Of a stretch of 7,693 nt of DNA, positions 1 through 6,850 are shown one piece after another. How positions within the stretch are numbered: the stretch's first letter is position 1; every line of letters begins with the position of its first letter. Source of the DNA: Candidatus Spyradosoma merdigallinarum (GTDB lineage Bacteria > Verrucomicrobiota > Verrucomicrobiia > Opitutales > UBA953). The position numbers were made by a program, and so were the translations under genes. Location: NCBI GenBank assembly GCA_018713755.1, contig DVOG01000092.1:1-7693 (forward strand), read 5' to 3'. The notes beneath the pieces were generated by a model. That model was not told where the DNA came from, made no database searches, and saw only the letters and a program-made list of their open reading frames with translations.

Positions 1-31
1 GCGTCCCCGCGGGAAAACCCTGCGGGGACGC
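1..31. terminator. Candidate intrinsic terminator hairpin at the window edge
   Basis: GCGTCCCCGCGGG (1-13) and CCCTGCGGGGACGC (18-31) pair with a single bulged T around an AAAA loop. On the plus strand the hairpin is followed by a short T-rich stretch (GTCTTTTC). On the minus strand it is preceded by AAAAGAC, as is common in bidirectional terminators, but the minus-strand T tract would lie outside the window. It sits 20 bp past the stop of the RGG-rich protein gene, so it most likely ends that transcript and perhaps also a convergent gene to the left. The hairpin is seen directly; the terminator role is inferred. Confidence 0.6.
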
Positions 32-51
32 GTCTTTTCGGCGCGCGTTTT

Positions 52-924
52 TCAGGACGCGGCGGCGGGCGGATTTCCGTTGCCTCCGTTGTGCGGACGC
101 GCGCCGGAGTTGCCCGGCCGCGGACCGCGCCCGCGACGGGAGCGGCGATTGCCTCCGCGGAATTCGCGGCCGGCGTTGCCGTCGCGGTTTTCTTTCCGCG
201 CGCCGTCGCCCTGACCGTTGAATTTCTTGCCCTTCCGGTTGCGGTTTTTCCCGCCGCGGCGATTCTTTTTCTTCTTCTTTTTGTTCAAGCCGAAAATCGC
301 GAGAATCTTCGCCTTGAATTTCTGCCAGACGGACGGGTCTTTTTCCTGTTCGGGAATCGGCGCGGGCTCAATGATGAGCTTCGTGCGGTTCCCGCCGGCG
401 TTGGACTGCGGATGGCGGCGGCGCAGCGCTTCGGGAACGGGCTCTTCCCGCAGTTCCCAGCCCTGCGCTTGCGGCGCGGCTTCCGCGCGCGCGGCGGCCT
501 CCGCGGCCTTTTCGCGGCGTTCCCGCGCCCGGCGGAATTCCTTGTCTTTGTCGTAGCCGTCGACGAATTTTCCGGAGAGCGACTCTTTCGCGTCGCCGGG
601 ATTTTCGACGATGCCGACGCTGTGCGCGGCGGCGTTTTTCCCGTTTCCGGGGCGACCGGCGTTCCCGCGGCGAAGACCGCGGCGGCCGTGCTTGCGCGCG
701 GCGGCGTTTTCGCCGGAGGCGGCTTCGGGGGCGCTGTTTTCGATCGGGCTGAGCGGGAGCACGTCGCTGAGCGAGGCTTCGAGGTCGGATTCCGCGAGCC
801 GTTCATGTTTTTCTTCCGCGGGAGCGGTGGCCGGAGCGGGAGCGGCTTCCGGCGCGGGGGAAACGGCGCCGGCGGGTTCCGCGGATTCCGGCTGCGGCGC
901 GTCTTGGTTTTGTGTCTCGGACAT
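52..924 (-). CDS. Low-complexity basic RGG-rich protein of unknown function (putative RNA-binding)
   Basis: I do not recognise this 290-residue protein. Residues about 9-60 are acidic and rich in Pro, Ala and Glu. A basic Gly/Arg patch follows at about 77-96, then a charged, probably helical stretch (about 117-150). A short amphipathic segment, SVWQKFKAKILAIFGL (198-213), leads into a run of six lysines. The last 70 residues are a Gly/Arg/Asn tail with RGG and RGRG motifs, a composition typical of RNA-binding tails on helicases, RNases or ribosome-associated proteins. No enzyme domain, signal peptide or transmembrane segment is visible. The ATG at 924 is preferred: AGAAG lies 8 nt upstream, and the A-rich sequence before it has low GC at third positions, like a leader. 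An in-frame ATG at 1005 would add 27 residues but has no visible ribosome binding site. It lies downstream of queA on the same strand, 274 bp away, and probably has its own promoter. Confidence 0.6.
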   Translation of the reverse strand: MSETQNQDAPQPESAEPAGAVSPAPEAAPAPATAPAEEKHERLAESDLEASLSDVLPLSPIENSAPEAASGENAAARKHGRRGLRRGNAGRPGNGKNAAAHSVGIVENPGDAKESLSGKFVDGYDKDKEFRRARERREKAAEAAARAEAAPQAQGWELREEPVPEALRRRHPQSNAGGNRTKLIIEPAPIPEQEKDPSVWQKFKAKILAIFGLNKKKKKKNRRGGKNRNRKGKKFNGQGDGARKENRDGNAGREFRGGNRRSRRGRGPRPGNSGARPHNGGNGNPPAAAS

Positions 925-1198
925 TGCTGTGTCTTCTGTATGTTTGTTCGTTTTTTTTGTGCGTCTTCGGCCGCCGCGGCGGGAGTCCGGCGCGTTCCCG
1001 TTCATTGGCGTTTCGGAAAAAGGCGCGTCCCGCGGTCGGCGTTCCCGCGGCGGGAAATTTCCGGCGCGGGCGTCCGCGTCGGGCGAATCCCCGCGCAGAG
1101 AGCGGGCGATTCCGGAGCGGAAGTCCGAAGAACTGTGAAAAAATTTATTGTATTCAAAAGAAAACTACACGGACGCACAATGCAAAATTTGCCGCCGC
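925..1198 (-). other. Spacer between queA and the RGG-protein gene: GC-rich block plus A-rich leader
   Basis: This stretch lacks a recognisable gene. Next to queA (about 1135-1190) it is AT-rich and is the likeliest place for a promoter. The middle (about 975-1130) is GC-rich and carries two copies of the iterated motif (994, 1041) and a 10-bp palindrome GGAAATTTCC at 1053-1062. The part nearest the downstream start (925-960) is A-rich on the minus strand and resembles a 5' untranslated leader. The frame of the downstream gene stays open through the spacer to a TAG near 1165, so an N-terminal extension is possible. I saw no convincing terminator for queA here, so read-through from the dcw operon is possible. 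Confidence 0.5.
1147..1152 (-). promoter_or_regulatory. Possible -10 box (TACAAT) upstream of the RGG-protein gene
   Basis: On the minus strand the AT-rich stretch contains TACAAT followed by AAATTTTTT. No -35 box with 16-18 bp spacing is visible: TTGTGC lies 22 bp upstream, which is too far. This is a weak candidate, supported mainly by its position after queA and its contrast with the GC-rich surroundings. Confidence 0.25.
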
Positions 1199-2305
1199 CT
1201 ACAGAATCAGCATCGCGTCGCCGTAACTGTAGAAGCGGTAGCGTTCCCGCACGGCTTCGGCGTAAAGCTCCTTGAGAAAGGCGATGCCGCGCGTTTCCCC
1301 CGGCGAGAGGAACGCGGAGACGAGGCACATCAGCGTCGATTTCGGCAGGTGAAAATTCGTGATCAGCATGTCCGCCGAGAGAAATTCCGACGGCGGGTAA
1401 ATGTAGATGCCGGCGGTCGCGGCGACGCTTCCCGCGGCGGGAATGAGCGGGTCCCGCGCGGCGAGGCGGCGCGCGAAATCCTCCATCGCGCGCAGGCTCG
1501 TCGTGCCGACGGCGAGGCGCGGCGAGGCGGGATCGCGGCGCTCGATTTCCGCGCGCGTCTCCGCGGGAATCGCGTAAAATTCCTTGTGAATGGCGTGCGC
1601 TTCGACGGTCGCGGATTTTATCGGCTGAAAAGTCCCCAGCCCGACGTGGAGCGTCAAATCGAACATGCGCACGCCGTTCCCGCGCAGCTTTTCCAGCAGC
1701 TCTTCGGAAAAATGCAGCCCGGCGGTCGGCGCGGCGGCGGCGACGGGGCATTCCCGCCGCGCGTAGACCGTCTGATAGCGTTCGCGGTCGAGCGCGGAAA
1801 AATCCGCGCCGGCCGGCCGCGCGCGCTCGATGTACGGCGGAAGCGGCAGTCTCCCGATTTCGGCCGCGACGTCGAGCACGGTTTTTCCGGGCGGCAAATC
1901 GAATTCCACGAGATATTCGCCGCCGCCCTCGCCCGCGGATTCCTCCTTGGAGACGACGCGCGCGCCGTAGAAGCCTTCGACGCCGAACGTTCCCGCGGCG
2001 GCTTTTTTTCCCGGCCGCAGCAGGCACCACCAGCGCGTCGGCACATCGCCGGGACGCAGCAGCAGGCATTCGATTTTTCCGCCGGTCGCGCGCCGCCCGG
2101 GCAGCCGCGCCTGCAGCACGGCGGCGTCGTTGCGGAAGAGGCGCGTTCCCGCGGGCAAAAGCTCCGGCAGTTCGGCGAAAACGCGATGCTCGAACGTTCC
2201 CGCGGCGCGGTTCACGACGAGGAGGCGCGACCGGTCCCGGCGCGCCGCGGGCGTCTGCGCGATCAGCTCCGGCGGCAGCGCGTAGTCGAAAAGATCAACG
2301 TCCAT
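1199..2305 (-). CDS. queA: S-adenosylmethionine:tRNA ribosyltransferase-isomerase (QueA)
   Basis: QueA transfers and isomerises the ribose of S-adenosylmethionine onto 7-aminomethyl-7-deazaguanine at tRNA position 34, giving epoxyqueuosine, the second-last step of queuosine synthesis; it is cytosolic. The 368-residue length is normal for the family. Conserved blocks appear in order: FDYALPPELIAQTP (6-19), GRLPLPPYI (151-159), DRERYQTVYA (173-182), AAPTAGLHF (191-199), LHVGLGTFQPI (219-229), VGTTSLRAME (266-275), ITNFHLPKSTLMCLVSAF (315-332) and YRFYSYGDAMLI (356-367). The start lies 12 bp after the ftsZ stop with no strong Shine-Dalgarno, so translation is probably coupled to ftsZ. An out-of-frame ATG sits 5 nt upstream of the chosen one (ATGCCATGG) and would give only a 15-codon frame. 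No queuosine-pathway partner is adjacent. Six copies of the iterated motif, or near variants, contribute Ala-Gly-Thr and Arg-Glu-Arg stretches. Confidence 0.97.
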   Translation of the reverse strand: MDVDLFDYALPPELIAQTPAARRDRSRLLVVNRAAGTFEHRVFAELPELLPAGTRLFRNDAAVLQARLPGRRATGGKIECLLLRPGDVPTRWWCLLRPGKKAAAGTFGVEGFYGARVVSKEESAGEGGGEYLVEFDLPPGKTVLDVAAEIGRLPLPPYIERARPAGADFSALDRERYQTVYARRECPVAAAAPTAGLHFSEELLEKLRGNGVRMFDLTLHVGLGTFQPIKSATVEAHAIHKEFYAIPAETRAEIERRDPASPRLAVGTTSLRAMEDFARRLAARDPLIPAAGSVAATAGIYIYPPSEFLSADMLITNFHLPKSTLMCLVSAFLSPGETRGIAFLKELYAEAVRERYRFYSYGDAMLIL

Positions 2306-2317
2306 GGCATTTTCCCG

Positions 2318-3586
2318 TCATTTCGCGCCGCTCAAGCCGAGCGCCTTTTTCTTTTTTTCGAGTTCCCGCTCGAGATTGATCTGCTTGCGGAAATACGTCG
2401 GCTTGTCCAAGTCGAGCCCTTCGAAAAGGGAACTGCGCAGAGAGCCGAAAACGCCGCGGCTGTCGGGAATGTCCAGTTCGTCGTCCGCGGGAACGGCGTC
2501 CGCGCCGACGTCGTCCGGCGAAAGCACGAGCATTCCGCTCTCGCGGCTCGGCGGCGGCGCCGTGCGCGGCGAAGGGTGCACGACGCGCGAAGCCTCGCGC
2601 TTTCCCGTCGCGCCGAAGACGCACAGCTCGATGCGGGAACCGAGCGCGGGATCGACGGCGTAGCTCGGGAACGTGCGCGACTCTCCGCCGAAGCGGTCTT
2701 TCACGCGCTGGACGATTTCGTTGATGAAAGAAATCTGCGGCTCCGCGCCCAGCTCGATGTGGACGGCGAGCGTCTCCGACGGTCCCGCGGCGGAGGTGCG
2801 CGTTTTCAGCAGCGGGCAGCGGAACAAGTCCGTCAGCGCGTCCTCCTGCGCGGCGGCGCCGTCGCCGAAGCCGACGGAAAAAAGCGTCCGCATGCCCACG
2901 ACGGGGAAAAGCCCGCGGAAAGCCGCGAAATCCACGCGCATGCGCCCGGCGTCGTTGCGCAGCATGCGGCAGCACGCGGAAATGCCGGTCTCGAGCCAGC
3001 GGTCGGAGATGCGGAATCCTTCGGAATAGCTCGCGCCGGCATCTTCCGTTTGCGCGAGCAGATTGTTTTCGAGCAGGATGAACGCGCCGCAGTTCGCCTG
3101 AAGCGCGTCGGCCGCCTCGGAAGCCTGCTTCGTCGACGCGGTGCCTTCCCAAGAAAAAGGCGTCGTCGCGAAACACACGCAAAGCAGCCCGACTTCCCGC
3201 GCGAGATTCGCGATTTCGACGGCGGCGCCGCTGCCGGTGCCTCTGCCGAGCGAGGCGACGAGAATCAGCAGATCCGTTCCCGCGAGCATCGAGCGCAGCG
3301 CCTCGTCCGAAGCCCGCGCGGCGAGCGCGCCGCGCGCGGCGTCCGCTCCCGCGCCCGCGCCTCCGGCGACGTTTTCGCCGATGAGCAGCGTCCGAACGCC
3401 GGACGCCGCCGCTCCCGCCAAGTCCGCCGCGCTCGTGTCGACGGCGACGCATTCCGCGTCGATTTGCTTTTCGCGGCAAAGCCTCGCGACCGTGCGGCAG
3501 GCGGAGCCGCCGACGCCGACGAGCTTCACGCGGAGCACCGGAGGCGTTCCCGCGCCCGGCGGCGGCAATGATTCCGATTCCGTCAT
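2318..3586 (-). CDS. ftsZ: Cell division protein FtsZ, divergent
   Basis: This tubulin-like GTPase would form the Z ring at midcell. The 422 residues keep the FtsZ layout: a G1 loop (GVGGSACR, 24-31), a T3-like loop (GENVAGGAGAGAD, 70-82), the signature loop (GRGTGSGAA, 114-122), TTPFSWEG (141-148), the helix-7 region (FRISD, 191-195) and a T7-like loop (RVDFAAFR, 217-224). The usual C-terminal activation domain extends to about 328. A linker then leads to LDLDKPTYFRKQ (391-402), which resembles the peptide that binds FtsA, followed by a basic tail of about 20 residues. Against the usual GGGGGN, GGGTGTGAAP, FxxxN and NxDxxD, it has GGSACR, GRGTGSGAAV, FxxxD and RxDxxA, so GTP binding or hydrolysis may be altered. 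GGAG lies 11 nt before the ATG. The gene follows ftsA by 28 bp. It is the only ftsZ in view; whether a second copy exists cannot be judged here. Confidence 0.92.
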   Translation of the reverse strand: MTESESLPPPGAGTPPVLRVKLVGVGGSACRTVARLCREKQIDAECVAVDTSAADLAGAAASGVRTLLIGENVAGGAGAGADAARGALAARASDEALRSMLAGTDLLILVASLGRGTGSGAAVEIANLAREVGLLCVCFATTPFSWEGTASTKQASEAADALQANCGAFILLENNLLAQTEDAGASYSEGFRISDRWLETGISACCRMLRNDAGRMRVDFAAFRGLFPVVGMRTLFSVGFGDGAAAQEDALTDLFRCPLLKTRTSAAGPSETLAVHIELGAEPQISFINEIVQRVKDRFGGESRTFPSYAVDPALGSRIELCVFGATGKREASRVVHPSPRTAPPPSRESGMLVLSPDDVGADAVPADDELDIPDSRGVFGSLRSSLFEGLDLDKPTYFRKQINLERELEKKKKALGLSGAK

Positions 3587-3614
3587 GCTGAAATGTTCTC
3601 CGAAGAAAAAAGGT

Positions 3615-4829
3615 TCAAGAAATAATTTTTTTCAAAAAGCGGCGCAGCCCGCCCGCCGGTCCCGCGCTTTTCCTGCGCGCGCGGAGTTCGTCGCGGTAAA
3701 GCACGGCGAGCCCGACGACCGTCGCGTATTTCGGATCGGCGTAGTTGCGCGCGAAGCCCTGGTTCGGCGTCGCGGCGCGCACTTCCGCGCTGCGGAAAAT
3801 CCGCCCGGCGAGCTCGCAGATGCCGAGCATCTGCGAAGTGCCGCCCGTGAGCTGCACGACGCCCGAAAACGGTTCGTCCGCTTCGACTTTTTTCCGAATG
3901 AGACCGAAAAGCTCTTCAAGGCGGCACTGCACGATGAGTTCCATTTTGTAGCGGGAAACGTGCGTGGAAAAATCCTTCATTTCGCACTCGAAGGTATCCA
4001 GATCGATTTCGGCGAGAACGTCCTCGTCGCAGGCGATCGCCTTGGCGTAGCGCAATTTCAGCCGCTCCGCGTCCTCCTGGCGAATCTGCAGCCCGTGGGA
4101 AATGTCGCTCGTGACGTGTTCGCCGCCGACGGGAATGACGCCGGTGAGCGCGAGCCGCCCGTCGCGGAACAGAGCGAAGTCCGACGTTCCCGCGCCGATG
4201 TCGATGACGAGGCGGTTTTTGTCCATTTCGGAAAAGCTGCGCACGCTTTCCGCCGCCGCGAGCGAGGCAGGGAAAAGCCCGTCGATTTCCATGCCGTAGC
4301 GGTTCGGAATCTGGTAAAGCTCCAAGAGGTGCGATTCTTCCGCGTCGACGACCCACATGTCGTAGAACAGTTCGTTCCCGCTCAAGCCGCGCGGATCGAT
4401 GATTTCCCGTTCCCGGTCCAGGCGGAAGCCGCGGAAGATGCGTCTGACGATGCGGCGGTTTTCGGGAACGCGGTGCAGGCAGACGTCCAGCGCGTCTTTT
4501 TCCGCGGCGCGCTCGTCCTGGGCGCTGACGGAACGGCTTTTCACGCTCGTCACGCCCTGCACGGCGAAACCGCCGACCGCCGTGCCGGAAACGGCGAGGC
4601 ACGCGCGGCGGATTTCTCCGGCGGAACCGGCCTGAAGTTCCGCCTGGCGAATGACGCCGTGGACGCTCTCCTTGAGCGCGCCGAGGTTGAAAATTTCGCC
4701 CCGGCGCATGCCTTCGGTCTTGGCGGAAAACGCGCCGACGATTTTCAGCTGCGGCTCCAGGTCCACGATGAAAACTTTCGTCTCCGCGCTGCCGATGTCG
4801 ATGACTGCCGAAATGTTGCTTTGAGCCAT
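3615..4829 (-). CDS. ftsA: Cell division protein FtsA, actin-like membrane tether for FtsZ
   Basis: FtsA is an actin-fold ATPase that anchors FtsZ filaments to the inner membrane and recruits later division proteins. The 404-residue protein shows the phosphate-1 motif IDIGSAETK (10-18), the FtsA-specific 1C (SHS2) region at about 80-165, the phosphate-2 motif VIDIGAGTSDF (208-218) and the adenosine motif QLTGGTSQ (327-334). It ends in GGLRRFLKKIIS (393-404), a short amphipathic basic helix of the kind that inserts into the membrane. All three nucleotide motifs look intact, unlike those of the neighbouring FtsZ. GGAG sits 9 nt before the ATG, a good ribosome binding site. The gene starts 22 bp after the ftsQ stop and ends 28 bp before the ftsZ start, the classical ftsQ-ftsA-ftsZ order. 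MreB or a pilus ATPase (PilM) is less likely given the C-terminal helix and neighbours. Confidence 0.96.
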   Translation of the reverse strand: MAQSNISAVIDIGSAETKVFIVDLEPQLKIVGAFSAKTEGMRRGEIFNLGALKESVHGVIRQAELQAGSAGEIRRACLAVSGTAVGGFAVQGVTSVKSRSVSAQDERAAEKDALDVCLHRVPENRRIVRRIFRGFRLDREREIIDPRGLSGNELFYDMWVVDAEESHLLELYQIPNRYGMEIDGLFPASLAAAESVRSFSEMDKNRLVIDIGAGTSDFALFRDGRLALTGVIPVGGEHVTSDISHGLQIRQEDAERLKLRYAKAIACDEDVLAEIDLDTFECEMKDFSTHVSRYKMELIVQCRLEELFGLIRKKVEADEPFSGVVQLTGGTSQMLGICELAGRIFRSAEVRAATPNQGFARNYADPKYATVVGLAVLYRDELRARRKSAGPAGGLRRFLKKIIS

Positions 4830-4851
4830 GAAAAATTTCTCCGGGAAAAAC

Positions 4852-5838
4852 TCACCGCGTTCCCGCCGCGGGAACGGGAATCAGGCGCAGCTCGCGGAAT
4901 TCCTCGGCGGGATTCTTGCGGTTGGTGATGAACAGAATGCGGTAATCTTTCTTTCTCGCTTCGGGCGCGGAAAGCGCTTCTTCCAGCTTGCCTTCGGCGG
5001 CGGCGGCCGAAAGCAGCCGCAGATCCTGCCGAAAGCTCTTCGGCTCGGCGGAAAAAACGATTTCGCGCACGCGCCCGTGGGAAGGGTTGCCGGCGGAGGA
5101 CTTGGGCACGACGCGAATTTCCGCCCACGGGAGCGCGACGTCGTTCGGATCCGCCGGAAAATGCTTCAGAGAAATCACGTCCCATTCCGCGAAAATGGGC
5201 AGACAGCGCGTCCGCGCCTCGTCCACGAATTCCACGAGCGGGCCGATGCCTTCGACGCGCTCGAAACCCGTTCCCGCGTCGCGCGCGATTTTCGCGTCCT
5301 CGAAAATCGGCAGCATCGCCCGCGACGGCGGGAACGTCTCCGAAGGGAAAATCACGCCGTCGTCCGCGACGAGGCGCACGGTCCCGTCCGCGCCGACCAG
5401 CCGCCCGATCGGACGGCGTTCCCGCACGGAAACGCGGATTTTCCCGCCGGGCAGGCGGCGAATGTCCGCCTCCTTGATCTGCGGATATTCCAAAAGCCGG
5501 CGGCGCAGGCGGTTCAGATTCGGCGCGCGGGATTCGTCGAATCCCGTCCAGGCGCGGAACCAATCCTCGTCGAGCACGCCGCCTTCGCTCGAAAACTCCG
5601 CCGCCGCGCCGGACGCGCCCTCCTCGGAAAAGCCGCGCATCATGTCCGCCCAGACGTAGCCGAACAGCGCGACGATGCCCGCGAAGAGCAGCGCGACGGA
5701 AATCGTGCGCGACGCGTTGCGGACGCGGCGCCGCTTCGACGCGCGCGTGTCCCCGCTCACCGACACGTTCTGCGGCAGCGAGCGCCACTCCTTGGCGCGA
5801 ATCCGCTCGAAGGGATCCTGTTCTTGTCTGCGCGGCAT
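4852..5838 (-). CDS. ftsQ: Cell division protein FtsQ/DivIB (POTRA domain)
   Basis: FtsQ is a bitopic inner-membrane protein that links early divisome proteins to the FtsL-FtsB-FtsW-FtsI peptidoglycan synthesis complex. The 328 residues comprise a basic cytoplasmic N-terminus (1-45, with KRRRVR before the membrane), one transmembrane helix (about 46-64), a disordered acidic linker, and a POTRA domain (about 85-148). The POTRA domain has the typical ending YPQIKEADIRRLPGGKIRVSV followed by RERRPIGRL. The beta domain then begins with VADDGVIFP (157-165) and runs to the C-terminus. Overall identity to model FtsQ is low, so the call rests on POTRA plus topology plus position between ddl and ftsA. 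The ATG is preceded by AGGG only 4 nt away, so the ribosome binding site is weakly placed. The last codons contain an inverted pair of the iterated motif (4859-4875). Confidence 0.92.
   Translation of the reverse strand: MPRRQEQDPFERIRAKEWRSLPQNVSVSGDTRASKRRRVRNASRTISVALLFAGIVALFGYVWADMMRGFSEEGASGAAAEFSSEGGVLDEDWFRAWTGFDESRAPNLNRLRRRLLEYPQIKEADIRRLPGGKIRVSVRERRPIGRLVGADGTVRLVADDGVIFPSETFPPSRAMLPIFEDAKIARDAGTGFERVEGIGPLVEFVDEARTRCLPIFAEWDVISLKHFPADPNDVALPWAEIRVVPKSSAGNPSHGRVREIVFSAEPKSFRQDLRLLSAAAAEGKLEEALSAPEARKKDYRILFITNRKNPAEEFRELRLIPVPAAGTR
4859..4875. repeat. Perfect dyad of the iterated motif: GTTCCCGC-C-GCGGGAAC
   Basis: Two copies of the iterated octamer face each other across one base, giving a 17-bp perfect inverted repeat in the last codons of ftsQ, 30 bp before the ftsA start. 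The single-base centre is too tight for an RNA hairpin with a full stem, so a protein-binding dyad or chance pairing of two abundant words are the main readings. Confidence 0.6.
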
Positions 5839-5914
5839 TTTCCCTGAAAATTTTTCGGAAAAAGCTACGCGTTCCCGCCGATACGGGCAAACAAGATTTT
5901 TTCACACGGAAACG
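5839..5914 (-). other. Intercistronic spacer between ddl and ftsQ
   Basis: This 76-bp gap is the longest inside the ddl-queA block. It contains one iterated motif (5871) and AT-rich stretches near the ftsQ start. A 17-codon frame begins at an ATGA overlapping the ddl stop, but it has no recognisable feature and is probably not a gene. An internal promoter for ftsQAZ could lie here or within ddl; I cannot place boxes with confidence. Confidence 0.35.
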
Positions 5915-6850
5915 TCATGCGCGCGCCGCGCGGAAACGCGCGACCGCCGGAGCGACCATCCGCCGCACGAGTTCCTGAAAATTCACGCCGACGCACGCCG
6001 CGCTCTTGGGCAGGAGACTCGTCGCCGTCATGCCCGGCATCGTGTTGACTTCGAGAAAAAAGTACCGTCCGTCCGGGAGCAGCATCACGTCGGCGCGGGA
6101 AAAATCGCGGCAGCCGCAGACGGCGAAAATTTTCTCCGCATCGGCGCGCAGCGACGCGGCGACCGCCTCCGGCAACGGCGCCGGCGCGAGGTAGCGCGTC
6201 GCTCCCGCCGTGTATTTGCTGCGGAAATCGTAAACGCCGCCGCGCGGGCAAATTTCGACGACGCCTCCGGCCCTGCCGTCCAGAAGCCCGACGGTGAGTT
6301 CCCGCCCGCGCAACCTCCGCTCGGCGAGCCATTTCCCGGCGCGGATTCTCGCCAGCGCGTGCCTCACGGCGCGCGTTCCCGCGGGCAGGAAAAGCCCGAC
6401 GCTCGAACCTTTGTCCGCCGGCTTGACGACGAGTTCCCGCCCGAGCCGCGCCGTCAGGCTTTTCGCGCGCGGGCGGCGCTCCGCGGTGAAAACGATTTCC
6501 GGCGCGACGGGAACGCCGGCGGCGCGAAGCTTTTCCTTGGTCTTCGCCTTGTCGATGCAGATTTCGCACGCTTCCGCGCCGCAGCCGGCGTAGGCGAAGC
6601 CGCGCGCGTCGAGCTCGCGCTGAATTTGCCCGTCCTCGCCGTAATCGCCGTGAACGACGGGGAAAACGACGTGAGCGGCGGGATCGAGGTCGGCGGGCAG
6701 CGCGTTTTCGTCGAGCACGCGCAGTTCCACGCGCGGGAACGACGCGCGCAGCGCCTCCGCGCAAGCCGCGCCGGAACGCAGGGAAACGCCGCGCTCGGGC
6801 GAGCGCGCGCCGCAGAGCACCGCAATCGTGAAATCGTCATCTGTCGCCAT
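5915..6850 (-). CDS. ddl: D-alanine--D-alanine ligase (Ddl)
   Basis: Ddl is a cytosolic ATP-grasp enzyme that joins two D-alanines for addition to UDP-MurNAc-tripeptide by MurF. The 311-residue form has a normal family length. Key residues and blocks match DdlB: IAVLCG and the ERGVSLRSG block with Glu19; HGDYGEDG (67-74); the ATP-grasp lysine in VVKP (143) and the GSS loop (148-150); the omega-loop KY pair (212-213); Arg252 and Asp254 in SRADVML; Glu267 and Asn269 in LEVNTMPGM; and Ser278. Tyr213 at the omega-loop position suggests D-Ala-D-Ala rather than D-Ala-D-Lac ligation (family knowledge). A longer frame starts with TTG at 6910, but its extra 20 residues fall in an inverted repeat and are not conserved-looking, so the ATG at 6850 is chosen. 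The gene heads the minus-strand operon. Confidence 0.97.
   Translation of the reverse strand: MATDDDFTIAVLCGARSPERGVSLRSGAACAEALRASFPRVELRVLDENALPADLDPAAHVVFPVVHGDYGEDGQIQRELDARGFAYAGCGAEACEICIDKAKTKEKLRAAGVPVAPEIVFTAERRPRAKSLTARLGRELVVKPADKGSSVGLFLPAGTRAVRHALARIRAGKWLAERRLRGRELTVGLLDGRAGGVVEICPRGGVYDFRSKYTAGATRYLAPAPLPEAVAASLRADAEKIFAVCGCRDFSRADVMLLPDGRYFFLEVNTMPGMTATSLLPKSAACVGVNFQELVRRMVAPAVARFRAARA

Noticed and set aside
1030..1140. Intrinsic terminator after queA
   Set aside because: Only small stems such as TTCCG-CTC-CGGAA are visible, and none is followed by a T tract on the minus strand.
91..1275. A 394-codon plus-strand frame opposite the RGG protein, with hydrophobic stretches
   Set aside because: The Val/Phe/Ala-rich content is the complement of the Lys/Glu/Arg codons on the other strand. 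The minus frame agrees with the neighbouring genes' strand and has a plausible leader and terminator.
1148..3571. An 807-codon open frame on the plus strand, opposite queA and ftsZ
   Set aside because: It is rich in Arg, Ala and Gly with no family motif and lies opposite two well-supported genes. High GC makes antisense frames stay open.
3141..5847. Long plus-strand open frames opposite ftsA and ftsQ
   Set aside because: They show no domain signatures and mirror the codon bias of the true minus-strand genes.
5865..5918. A 17-codon frame overlapping the ddl stop by ATGA
   Set aside because: It is very short, without a ribosome binding site or recognisable feature; the overlap is likely chance.
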